Shown: in pieces, positions 55,201 to 64,000 of the stretch
Layout: the number at the start of each line of letters is the position of its first letter
How positions within the stretch are numbered: the stretch's first letter is position 1
From: Owenia fusiformis
Lineage: Eukaryota > Annelida > Polychaeta > Sabellida > Oweniidae
DNA length: 64,000 nucleotides
Direction: 5' to 3'
Assembly (NCBI GenBank): GCA_903813345.2
Contig: CAIIXF020000010.1
Coordinates: 28,050,425 to 28,114,424 of the forward strand
Translations under genes and position numbers: made by a program
Notes under the pieces: model-generated
Database searches by the model: none
Seen by the model: only the letters and a program-made list of their open reading frames with translations
Told to the model about the DNA's origin: nothing

Positions 55201-57421
55201 CCCCAATTACTGCTCAATATTACAGTATAAAATGACATTTACAATGGTATGCATCATTCTACAATAATATGCATTAATGGAATTTCCCAATTACTGATCA
55301 ATATTACAGTGTATAATAAAAACAAATGTAGACCAATCTGATGTTTATCTCAGATAATCTAGATAACATAGAACATGAATTATGAAGTATTATGTTTCAT
55401 GCGCTTGTTCTTGTATCTCTTAATGTGACATTAAATTAATGCATAAACTCTAACAAATGGATTAATATAAAACTCAATGTGAAAGAGAAACAATGTAGTA
55501 CATGTCAAACCGAGAGGAAAACTTATTAAAATTAAAACAGTAACTTTCCACAGAGTTGATGGATTAATTTCAAAATTTAACACAATGTTTATCATAGCAT
55601 TGGGGACATTATGCCATCAAATTTATTTTAAAGAATTCATTAACAAATTATTTTTATTGGAACTTAGAACCGTCAGTTGTAGAAATTAATCCATTAACTT
55701 AAGTAAACGGATTAGTTTTCAACGGATTAGTTTTTCTCATTCCACTGAAATTGAATAATTAGGGATTAAACATTTATTTTAGCATTTTGCTCTGACATGT
55801 CTCAAGATGCTATTTACATCATTTCCCGATTACTGCTCAATATTACAGAATATATGACATTTACAATGGTATGCATCATTCTACAATAGTATGCATTGAT
55901 TCAATATCCCGAATCCCAATTACTTCTCAATATTCAGTGTTACTTGACATTTACAATGGTGTGCATCATTTCAACAATAGTATGCATTGATTGAATATCC
56001 CAATTATTACTCAATATTATTGCATAAAATGACATTTTAATGGTATGCATCATTCTACAATAATTTGCATTAATTGATTTTCCCAATTACTGCTCAATAT
56101 TACAGTATAAAATGACATTTACAATGGTATGCATCATTCTACAAAAATATGCATTAATGGAATTTCCCAATTACTGATCAATATTACAGTGTAAAATAAA
56201 AACAAATGTATTACTGAGACCAATCTGATGTTTATCTCAGATAATCTAGATAACATAGAACATGAATTATGAAGTATTAAGTTCCATGCAATTTACTTGC
56301 ATCTCTAAATGCGCCAATGAGATGTGTTATAAACTCTAACAAACGGATTAATTATCAATGTAAATTTGTCATGGTGATATTCTAAATAGAAACAGGTTTA
56401 TCGCAAAGACTAATCTAGTGTTTATCTCTGATATTTTAAACAAATTGTTTGAGATTACTAAACTGTTTTTAACATTAAATAGCTTTTCTTGTCAGGGGTC
56501 AACAATCTGCAGAGTAAAACCGATCGAGAGGAAAACTCAATAATTAAAAAATAACTTTCCATGGAGTTGATCAATTAGATTCAAAATTTAGCACAATGTT
56601 AATGATAGCATTAGGGACATTATGCAATTAAATGTATATAAAAAAATGAACTCAAAAATTATTTTTAAGGAAATAAGGACCCTCGGTTGTAGAAAATTAA
56701 TCCATTCACTCTAACAAACGGATTAATTATCAATGTAAACAAGTCATCAATCATTAATAAGCCAGATAAGTTACAGAAATAAGATGTGATGACGTCATTT
56801 CGTATAGTTAGCGTATCTCTTGTTTTTGGAACTCTGATTTAATAGTATATCCTGATATATGCTAGAAGAAGCTGTTGTTCATAGAATCAGCTAGTATATC
56901 CTTTCTGTAGATATGATAGAGTGGTAGACAAACTATATGTTAGCCTTGATATATAACACAGCTTATATTAGTTCATATTTACTAGAGTGGCAAATAGTAC
57001 TAACTATACTAGTTGTCCGCCAACTATCTGGATATAGCTTGTGTCTATACAACACGGGATATACGGGAGATATTTCACACTATGACAGTTGATATTAGAG
57101 CATAGTTAACAGGATATTCTATTACTATATAGCCTTTTTTGCACAGTGAAAGGCGCTATCCTGTTCATGGGAGCGTACATAATTGACACCAGTAAAGAAT
57201 GCGGGTTTAGCAAGAAGCCAGAGGTGATCAGCATCACATGCAACATGGACCCAAGAGCTGAAAATGGATTTGGACCCTTTGTCTGCGATATGTTTTCACG
57301 AAAATACGGAGTGGGCGAACAAATTGGTTTAAGTGTAGTAACATCTCCAAACTACTACAAAGCAGCCTCGGTTATTTTCTTTCCACCGGCCGCCTTGATA
57401 ACTGAACCTAATAAACCTTAA
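52036..57421 (+). CDS. Secreted protein of unknown family, copy A (exon 3 hit by a transposon)
   Basis: Exon 1 is 52036-52276 and exon 2 is 52778-53020, both phase 1. The ancestral exon 3 began at 53591 but is split by a 3,531-bp element after CATTCAAAAA. If the acceptor TTTTTTGCACAG formed by the right end of the element (57,145-57,146) is used, exon 3 is 57147-57421 and the product is 252 residues. Otherwise translation runs into the element and stops after about 38 residues. The product has a hydrophobic N-terminus ending near residue 23 (probably a signal peptide), a basic segment with NRTPTNFTVYKR, a WPDTWQNFWNDAG block, and a C-terminal block GFGPFVCDMFSRKYGVGEQI. I do not recognise the family. 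Whether it is expressed, and with which exon 3, is unknown. Confidence 0.7.
52330..52500. mobile_element. MITE in intron 1 of copy A
   Basis: About 170 bp with inverted ends ACTTATAGCATATTTATTATT and AATAATAAACATGCTATTAGT..GAGTTGCG. The interior is CAATAAATGATGACGTAATC. Same family and position as 62,056-62,242 in copy B. Confidence 0.75.
52778..53020 (+). CDS. Copy A exon 2
   Basis: Acceptor AAATTTAG, donor GTATGA. Encodes GRKFIKWADEEYGINATALT, then MPDITYRVISETTKTKMTYY and RDAAFVLIAKKSFNSS. The frame and both phase-1 boundaries are conserved in copy B. Confidence 0.87.
53591..53617 (+). pseudogene. Stub of ancestral exon 3 in copy A
   Basis: Acceptor TTTTCAG at 53,584-53,590, then GCAATCTTAGAGAGACCATT, identical to the start of copy B exon 3. 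It ends where the transposon begins. Reading through gives a stop (TAG) inside the element after about 38 residues. Confidence 0.85.
53618..57148. mobile_element. 3,531-bp CACTG-ended non-autonomous transposon inside exon 3
   Basis: Ends CACTGTGCAAAA (53,618) and TTTTGCACAGTG (57,148), flanked by AAA (53,615-53,617 and 57,149-57,151). Copy B shows the uninterrupted site, so the 3-bp duplication is confirmed by comparison. Short motifs near GGAGATAT/GGAGATAC recur in both orientations near each end, like subterminal repeats of CACTA (CMC) elements. The middle has three diverged units of about 870 bp (54,360, 55,440 and 56,340 on), each with blocks of TGGTATGCATCATTCTACAA. No transposase. Confidence 0.87.
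57147..57421 (+). CDS. Copy A exon 3 remainder, with transposon-derived acceptor
   Basis: The last 2 bases of the element (TG) join the single G carried over from exon 2 to give Val. AAAGGCGCTATC then continues in the original frame as KGAILFMGAYIIDTSKECGF to the stop at 57,419-57,421. Compared with copy B this replaces GNLRETIQE by VK. Confidence 0.6.
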
Positions 57422-57437
57422 AACAATTCTGTTAGTG

Positions 57438-57685
57438 AGATTTCACAACTTACTTTTAGGATGTTTATTTTTCCCGTATAACATATAACTTATGAAGCGT
57501 CTTATTACGTCATCATTTATTGCACAGCAATATACGTCCATAAATTCTTTCGTATAGATGACGATTTATAAGAATATCACACTTATGGATGTTTAGAGCT
57601 GCGCAATAAATGATGACGAAATCAAACTCATCATAAGTTACAAGTACGAGAATGATAAACATTACATGTTATGAGTTAGAGGGAA
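57438..57685. mobile_element. MITE just downstream of copy A
   Basis: Starts GAGATTTCACAACTTACTTT. The interior has CGTCATCATTTATTGCACAG and its inverse TGCGCAATAAATGATGACG, and the end is near ATGTTATGAGTTAGAG. It is an inverted-orientation relative of the intron 1 MITE and is present at the same place after copy B. Confidence 0.72.
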
Positions 57686-57689
57686 ATAT

Positions 57690-59378
57690 TCAAATAAGAA
57701 CCTGGTACAATAAAACGTACGTTTAACTTGTTTTGTTGGTTACAATTGACCTTTGCAAGCCACAAGTGCAATCGACGCGACCGTAGGATCCCCCTGCGGC
57801 CGCCTTGCATCCGCCTTGGTATTTGTCAAAAACCGCTCGCCATAAGGACGCCCTACGTTGACCGTGCGTCAACGTTAACCGTTAAAGTAGCAAATGTAAC
57901 TGCTAAAGAGTTATTATTTTTGCGACTCTATTGCCTGTGAAAAACTGAATACGCCATACGAAGACCGTGAGGCAACCGTAGATTTTGTACGGCTGCCCTA
58001 GGAATTTACCGATTTCAATGAACTACGGTCGACGCATGGTCACCATGGAGCAAATTAGGTTTTATTGGTTTAATTCGAAAAAAGACTCAAAAATGGCTCC
58101 TCAAGTTACCTGAAGTTAATCATTATCGAGACAATAATTAGGGTGGTTATGTATTTGGGCCACCCTTTATATACTCAAAACCCATAAACTCTCTATTTTA
58201 TGAAGTTTGAATTTCCACACCTACCAAGGTTCTAGGTAAATAACGAGCGGGAATATATACTGTATCTAGGGATCTATCACTGAGTAGCGGGGCGGGATGG
58301 ATACAGCCTGTATCCACCGGTCCAGATCTTAAAAAGGGAATTCGATTTACGTTCGCTTTTCCTATGCATACAGAAAATAAAGATTATTGAGAGGTTAAGC
58401 AAGACGATTTTTTATGACGTGAACCACAAACGTAGACCTTTACGTTCCGTTTACGTACTATGAACAAAACTGCTTTAAGCTGAGCACTTTAGACGTAACG
58501 TAAACGCAAACCTCAAAATTATTATCTTTTGTTTTTCTTAGCGGCCTTTCGTTTTATTTTCTACTTTAAACGTATACTTTAAACGTAAAAGATAAATATT
58601 ACTTTATTGACAAATTGATGAAAGTGTTAACAAAGGAGATGTTTCACAGCCTGGCTGTGTTCTATGACATGTTGAATCTTACAAAATACAACAGGACGCA
58701 ATAATATTTGAAATGTCTTTTAAGCATTCATAGTTTTATTACTATTGTGTCACAATATGTATAGTAGAATTAAGATGAGTTGACATGTGGGCAATTGCCA
58801 TGCATGTAATCTTATCATATTTTACACAGAAATGGGTGGCTCCATATTCAAGTTATATTTGATTAGATTGGACACAAATAATCTCGATATATACACAGAT
58901 TTGTGTCAAACATATTTATGCATTCGACCTACATCATATTTATATCAATCGAACTTGATGAAGTACGAAAAATCCGTTACGGAACGACCTACATAGACTT
59001 TGATTTTTCACGTTTGGATGTACGTAAACGGGGAAATACGTATACGTAGAACAATAAGACGTCACATCCTGAGAAAAACCTGCGCGCGCCTTCCCGTTCG
59101 CGCTTTACGTTGTAAAAAGTATTTGAAGCAAAGACAATGATGTAGGTTTGATGTAGGTTTTAAAAAAATAATCTGAGGAAGGCATTAAGGATTTCATGTT
59201 TGATTTTTGTTGTATTCGTTTAGGAAGACATTTAACTTTCTAATAACGTTAAAAGATTTTCGAATAGAGCTCGATTTTTTAGTAGATGCTATGACACGTG
59301 AATAATTCTGTGCCACTATTTTGTGCAATTTTGATGTTTTTGTAAACTTTATGGATTTATAACTGTATCAGCGTTCAA
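57690..59378. other. Spacer between duplicate copies
   Basis: Includes a GC-richer stretch (57,770-58,060) and several ACGTAAACG/CGTTTACGT motifs (58,430-59,060). Part may be the 5' region of the LINE that follows, including GC-rich sequence near 59,085. No gene recognised. Confidence 0.45.
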
Positions 59379-60203
59379 TTGGAATATACAAAGAGAATGG
59401 GTAAGCTCAAGAAATCGCAAAAGTGTAAACAGGACAGTCAAAAACAGACTTCAGAAAGTTCAGCTGGTACAAAGGAAAACACTGAAAAATCAAACATGGC
59501 TGACATTGGAAAACGATTTGGATTTAATACAGACGGACCTAAAATGGATTCAAATACTTCAGCATCAATAATGGCATTGGGTGCTACGATCCAAACATTA
59601 CAACAACAAATGAACCGAATCATGGATCAGAATATTGGAGTCCTCAAACAGATTGATCTTCAACGAGCTGAGTTGGTGAGTTATTTTGAGACTAAATTGG
59701 AACAACAAAAAGCTGAAATATTACAACATGTTAATGCAGTATCTGCTGAAATCAAGAAATTGAAATACCGTATTGATGGATTTGAGAAACCTTGTTATAC
59801 CTCGAATGAAAGTTCAGTAAATGAACTTGTAATTGTCATAAAGAATCTGCCGGAATCTTCAGAAATATTGGATTCTACCATGGTAAACAAAGTACTGTCC
59901 GAAATTGTATGTGATGATAACCCGATAGATGTGTGCCCCACTGATGTCAAAAGACTACCAAAAAGGCATGATAATGCTGGTATTGTACTGGTTACGTTGA
60001 AATCTCCCGAGGACAAAGCACGTATATTGAAGTCAAAAGCGAAATTAAAATACTCTAAGGAATACAACAACGTATTTGTGGAGCAGCAAAAGACCAGGAA
60101 ACAGCTAGAATTGGAATATACTTTGAGGAATATGCAGAGATTCAGTAAATTCTGGCCACACCAGAGCAATAACATTGAGGCCAGGGGCTCCAGGATTACA
60201 TGA
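59379..60203 (+). CDS. LINE ORF1-type protein
   Basis: Encodes 274 residues. The N-terminus (1-60) is basic, Lys/Gln/Ser-rich and disordered. Residues about 65-135 form a heptad-rich coiled coil (ALGATIQTLQQQMNRIMDQN ... KLEQQKAEILQHVNAVSAEI). An RRM-like half follows with VNELVIVIKNLPESSEI, DVKRLPKRHDNAGIVLVTLK and KARILKSKAKLKYSKEYNNV. This matches L1/CR1-type ORF1 proteins, which bind and chaperone element RNA. No ORF2 follows. The end, ARGSRIT, suggests a short or altered C-terminus. A second in-frame ATG at residue 7 could also be the start. Confidence 0.82.
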   Translation: MEYTKRMGKLKKSQKCKQDSQKQTSESSAGTKENTEKSNMADIGKRFGFNTDGPKMDSNTSASIMALGATIQTLQQQMNRIMDQNIGVLKQIDLQRAELVSYFETKLEQQKAEILQHVNAVSAEIKKLKYRIDGFEKPCYTSNESSVNELVIVIKNLPESSEILDSTMVNKVLSEIVCDDNPIDVCPTDVKRLPKRHDNAGIVLVTLKSPEDKARILKSKAKLKYSKEYNNVFVEQQKTRKQLELEYTLRNMQRFSKFWPHQSNNIEARGSRIT

Positions 60204-60556
60204 ATTTATTTGGTTTCATGGGCCATCAACAAACAATAGCCGGCTGAGTTGATATACTTGTGGTAAAATGTCATGGACATTAATACTACTAATACTTGGA
60301 CTCTCATTGCCTACATGTATCATAAATAAGCCTTCTTAGCATGAGTGGATTATTCGACATTCTAGTTATTGACTGATTGTCGGTCTTTAATATTTTTTCA
60401 TTCAAAATCAATAATTTTATTAGCAATATTTCTGAGATGGACAGTGTCTCATAAGCCATTGTTGGCTTGGGGCTTTTGAATAATTGAACGTATAATTATG
60501 TAACATAATAGGCCTGTGACACTTTAATAAATAATAAACTAAACTAAACTAAACTC
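59379..60556 (+). mobile_element. ORF1-only (half-LINE) retrotransposon copy
   Basis: ORF1 is followed directly by about 350 bp of 3' region ending in AATAAATAATAAACTAAACT and repeated AAACT, a short-repeat 3' end like those of CR1-type LINEs. There is no endonuclease or reverse transcriptase between them, so the copy has lost, or never had, ORF2. The 5' boundary is not fixed (possibly near 59,050) and no target duplication was identified. Confidence 0.65.
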
Positions 60557-61490
60557 TACCCACGAAAATTGATCGGTTGGAAAATGTTGGGTTTTTCACA
60601 TTTCCTTTGATCATTTTTAACTTGAGTTATTTGGACATCTCATACATCAAAGTTGAAATGCAATAACTGGTTTGAATTCCATTTGCTTAACATCATTTGA
60701 TATCTATATGTATCCTCTTCTTTGAAAAGTGGGCTTTTCCTTGGTCAGTACAAGTGTAGCATGCTGGATCTGGATGACTTAAACAAACGAGTAAACCCAT
60801 TTGAGGACATGTCACGCAGGGTCGATTGGACAACTTGGAGAAGGTCATTCTCATCTATAAAGGTCTAACTGCGCTGATTAGCATTTCGTTCTCCTGATAC
60901 AAGTGAAATTAGATATTGCATGACCATGAGAACATATCAGTCATCTTAGACCTCAAGACCTGGCTACTTTATAGCTGCAGTGGTCTTAAATGCTGACTTG
61001 CGGACAGGTACGTTATTAATAAGGTAGATGGTTGGCTTCAAATTGGGCCTGACTTGTATAGCAACACCATTACAATAAAAGAACTAATAAATCAAGAAAT
61101 ACTGTATTGTAATACGTGAATTAAACACTTTTTTTAGTTATTCAAAAATATTATATATCACAGAACCCCAAAGTTTGCTTTGTTATCAACCCAGCGCACA
61201 CCGCACATCTTATCAATTAGGCCTATTAACATGACAAGCACATTGGTTGCATTCATTTTTGGCCACCCAGGTAATATTGAATAAAGGGGATTTTAGCACT
61301 TAGTGATTAGAATTTGGCCATCGGCTCTTGAAGCTGCTATAATGTTTATTGAGGCTCGAATCATGTATGACTGCAAGTCAGAAATTGCACAGTCTAATTT
61401 CAATTCGAAAGAATTGCTTTCTGGCAAAAATAAATCAGAAAGTGCGAATCTTGACCAATCATGGCTGGGCTACTACATGCACTATTGGTA
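60557..61490. other. Spacer before duplicate copy B
   Basis: AT-rich, no coding or repeat feature I can support. Confidence 0.45.
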
Positions 61491-61667
61491 ATAGTCTTTA
61501 CATTCATTGTATTGGCGTAGATATGTACATAGAGGTAATAAAAAATATCAGGACTCAGGCAAGCATGAAATGGTGTTTGGGGAGTAAACTAATAATTTAA
61601 TTAGAAACTATTACTGCATTTCCGCACTTAGTGCTTGACTGCTTGTGAAAAAATCATAAAATTCAAA

Positions 61668-61908
61668 ATGGAAATTTTAAAATGCATTCTTTTGAGTATA
61701 TGGATATGCACTGTGCTTATATCCAACATAATGATGGAGTCGTGTTCAAAGAGGGGACCGCAAAATAGAACGCCAACAAATTTTACTGTGTACAAAAGAA
61801 CTCTAACTATAATCGCCGATGGCGTACGAGTTTCACTCAAGAAAGCTCCATGGCCAGACACGTGGGAGAACTTCTGGAATGACGCTGGATCGTCAACAGT
61901 AAAATTTG
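61668..61908 (+). CDS. Copy B exon 1
   Basis: ATG in context TTCAAAATGG, donor GTATGT. 80 codons plus one base. Signal peptide and KAPWPDTWENFWNDAGSSTV. Confidence 0.87.
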
Positions 61909-63670
61909 GTATGTAAAGCAATAAAATATATTTATAATGAATGTGAAATGAATGAACATGCCAGTTGTACAAACAGGGTCAAAATAATGATGCTATTCTT
62001 CAATGGGGTTGAATATACCACTAGAAAATGTATGCTAAACATTGTACATATTAGAGAGACTTCGCAACTTACTTATAGCATGTTTATTATTCTTATAAAT
62101 CGTCATCTATGCGTAAGAATATCACACGTACGAACGGACGTATAGACATGTGCAATAAATGATGACGTCAGTTATCAAAAGCTTCATAAGTTATACGGGA
62201 ATAATAAACATGCTATAAGTGAGTTGCGTATTCTCTATGCTATAAATAAATTCATCATAAGCGTCGTTCTTTACATTAACCCCCCCACCCCTCCCCCTCC
62301 GACACAATGTGTTGAACCTGTGTGAAAATATCCTTGGAAGGTTAGAGAAGTTATGATTAACAATATTGAGATATATTTTCTAGCTTTTATCAAAACAATT
62401 TTCGTAGTTTTGAAACTTAACATACTTTTATATCTTTTGGGTGACAATTCATAATTTTCACTAACATTTTCACTTGACATATTGAATAGCAAGAATGATT
62501 ATATATTCTAAATTTAGGAAGAAAATTCATCAAGTGGGCTGATGAAGAGTATGGTTTCAATGCTACTGCTCTCACAGATGAACAGCTAACAAATGGAGAC
62601 GAAGTGGATTTGGGGGAATTTATCTATACTCCTTATATGCCTGATATAACGTATAGAGTTATTTCGGAAACAACTAAGACGAAAATGACGTATTATAGGA
62701 ATACACAAGTTAGAGATGCAGCGTTCGTCTTAATCGCCAAAAAGTCATTTAACAGCTCGGGTATGATCATATCAACTGGCTTTATGACGCGTATGACGAA
62801 TATTATGAAATTTCATCAAACAACACTCGTGACGAACGTTGTCGTACGATGCCCTATCAGAAAGTTTCTTAATAAATGCTCACATTTTCTTGTTTCTTGA
62901 GATTTTATTATTTGAATGAGATTTACATAAAATATATCTATGTTTCTGTATTCTAATTCTGGTAGGGTTGAGCAGGTGTCTCACTTTCAATATTAGGGGT
63001 TTCACGCCATTCATTATCATTAATACTCATAAGGGATATATGATGACTCTCCCCCAAGCTTTATGTGCCTTCAAAATAATCTCTTCTGGAGGAGATAACC
63101 TTCCTGTATCTATTTACACAATTTTTGAAAACATGAAGAAGGTTTTCGTTTCGAATCAAATATTTTGTAGAGCCTGCTTTGAAAACTTCAATCATTGTCC
63201 TCAAATCTCAATTCACGGAGAGGCCTTTTCGCCTCATGTGACAAATAGTTATTACAACATTTTTAAAATTCATTTACATTTGCCATCTTGTGAAGAAAGG
63301 TTTTAGAATCATACCTTATGGACCGAGTCATCAAAATGCGGTGTCAAGGTATCTCCGTTTTGTTCAATTTTCAGGCAATCTTAGAGAGACCATTCAAGAA
63401 GGCGCTATCCTGTTCATGGGAGTGTACATAATTGACACCAGTAAAGAATGTGGGTTAAGCAAGAAGCCAGAGGTGATCAGCTTCACGTGCAATATGGACC
63501 CAAGAACTGATAATGGATTTGGACCTTTTGTCTGCGATATGTTTTCACGCAAATACGGAGTGGGCGAACAAATTGGTTTAAGTGTAGTAACATCTCCAAA
63601 CTACTTCAAAGTAGCCTCAGTTATGTTCTTTCCACCGGCGGCCTCGATAACTGGACTTGATAAACCTTAA
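61668..63670 (+). CDS. Secreted protein of unknown family, copy B (intact, three exons)
   Basis: Exons 61668-61908, 62518-62760 and 63375-63670. Introns are GT-AG, both phase 1, and the spliced product is 259 residues. A hydrophobic N-terminus (CILLSIWICTVLISNI) suggests secretion. The mature part starts with a Cys and a basic KRGPQNRT stretch with potential N-glycosylation sites (NRT, NFT, NAT, NSS). Other blocks are WPDTWENFWNDAG, KWADEEYG, MPDITYRVISETTKTKMTYY, ILFMGVYIIDTSKECG and GFGPFVCDMFSRKYGVGEQI. There are few cysteines and no transmembrane segment after the signal. I do not recognise a domain. It is the undamaged member of the tandem pair, and conservation of frame and splice sites in both copies supports a real gene. 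Confidence 0.85.
62056..62242. mobile_element. MITE in intron 1 of copy B
   Basis: About 187 bp. Ends GAGACTTCGCAACTTACTTA and inverted TAAGTGAGTTGCGTATTCTC share about 30 bp (CTTATAGCATGTTTATTATT inward). TA lies on both sides, as for Tc1/mariner-derived MITEs. Confidence 0.78.
62518..62760 (+). CDS. Copy B exon 2
   Basis: Acceptor AAATTTAG, donor GTATGA. Encodes GRKFIKWADEEYGFNATALT through AFVLIAKKSFNSS. Confidence 0.88.
63375..63670 (+). CDS. Copy B exon 3 (terminal)
   Basis: Acceptor CAATTTTCAG, stop TAA at 63,668-63,670. Encodes NLRETIQEGAILFMGVYIID through ASITGLDKP. It gives the empty-site sequence for the transposon in copy A (CATTCAAGAAGGCGC). Confidence 0.88.
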
Positions 63671-63680
63671 ACTTTTGTAA

Positions 63681-63960
63681 GGGAGATTTCACAACTTGCT
63701 GGTAGGATGTTCATAATTCCCGCATAACATATAACTTATGAAGCGTCTGATTACGTCATCATTTATCGTGCAGTTCTATACCCCTGGTCCTATACGTCCA
63801 TTAACTTGTGATATTCTTACGTATAAGACGACGATTTATAAGATTATCACACTTATGGACGTTTAGAGCAGCGCAATAAATGATGACGTAATCAAACTCG
63901 TTATCTAAGGTATACGTTATACGGGAATAAGAAACATGATATAAGTGAGTGGTGGAATCT
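63681..63960. mobile_element. MITE downstream of copy B
   Basis: Counterpart of 57,438-57,685. It begins GAGATTTCACAACTTGCTGG, its interior has GCGCAATAAATGATGACGTA and its inverse, and it ends near GTGGAATCTCTC. Confidence 0.7.
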
Positions 63961-64000
63961 CTCTATTGGCTGATTATTAAAACGTTAGAGTGAATTATTC

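Larger units (their letters stand above)
51862..57690 (+). repeat. Segmental duplication, left copy (interrupted by a transposon)
   Basis: Homologous to 61,491-63,960 from AATAGTCTTTACATTCATTG through the whole three-exon gene, its introns and the MITE after the stop codon. Apart from the 3.5-kb insertion at 53,618-57,148 the copies align with few indels, which points to a fairly recent tandem duplication. Confidence 0.9.
61491..63960 (+). repeat. Segmental duplication, right copy (intact)
   Basis: Homologous to 51,862-57,690 without the 3.5-kb transposon. Similarity starts at AATAGTCTTTACATTCATTG and runs to the MITE beyond the stop codon near the window edge. Confidence 0.9.

Noticed and set aside
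57728-58060. GC-rich stretch as a possible CpG-island promoter for the following frame
   Set aside because: It is short, over 1.3 kb from the LINE ORF1, and has no transcript evidence. Local inverted motifs suggest repeat debris instead.
62968-63306. 112-codon open frame in intron 2 of copy B as an extra exon
   Set aside because: The matching region in copy A (53,227-53,515) has indels that change the frame, and exon 2 joins exon 3 in phase without it. It is more likely intron sequence.

Overview
This is nuclear DNA of an animal. It has introns with GT-AG boundaries, few genes, AT-rich spacers, many families of transposon debris and long poly-C tracts. The gene content (a choline-transporter-like SLC5 gene, an intronless somatomedin-B family B GPCR, LINEs, mariner, TTAA-type and CACTG-ended DNA elements) fits a non-vertebrate metazoan, probably a marine invertebrate. 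The sequence alone does not fix the phylum.

Layout. Bases 1-25,000 are almost entirely mobile-element territory. They hold a broken copy of the choline-transporter first exon (36-228), a mariner relic carrying a 345-bp palindrome, and a TTAA-flanked foldback element (2126-7963) split by a young L1-like LINE with intact ORF2 and perfect 15-bp target duplications. Next come a 4.8-kb long-inverted-repeat structure holding a truncated CR1/Jockey-like reverse transcriptase, an L1-like relic, and a 2.4-kb CACTG-ended element with 5-bp target duplications (18,898-21,323). Bases 25,092-40,752 are one plus-strand gene of nine exons encoding a 530-residue high-affinity choline transporter-like protein (SLC5A7 family). 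Its introns hold foldback elements, a tRNA-like element, a mariner relic and a 3-kb inverted satellite array. Bases 44,399-47,047 (minus) encode a single-exon 882-residue receptor with a signal peptide, a somatomedin-B domain and seven membrane segments.

Bases 51,862-64,000 hold a tandem segmental duplication of a three-exon gene for a small secreted protein of no family I recognise. The right copy (61,668-63,670) is intact. The left copy (52,036-57,421) has a 3,531-bp CACTG transposon in exon 3. The paralogue shows the empty site and a 3-bp target duplication, and the right end of the transposon supplies a good 3' splice site that would restore the reading frame. Between the copies lies an ORF1-only LINE (59,379-60,203).

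The genes do not form one pathway. The transporter would supply choline to cholinergic cells, the GPCR is an orphan surface receptor, and the duplicated pair is a secreted protein of unknown role. No bacterial-type operon, CRISPR array, rRNA or intact tRNA was seen.
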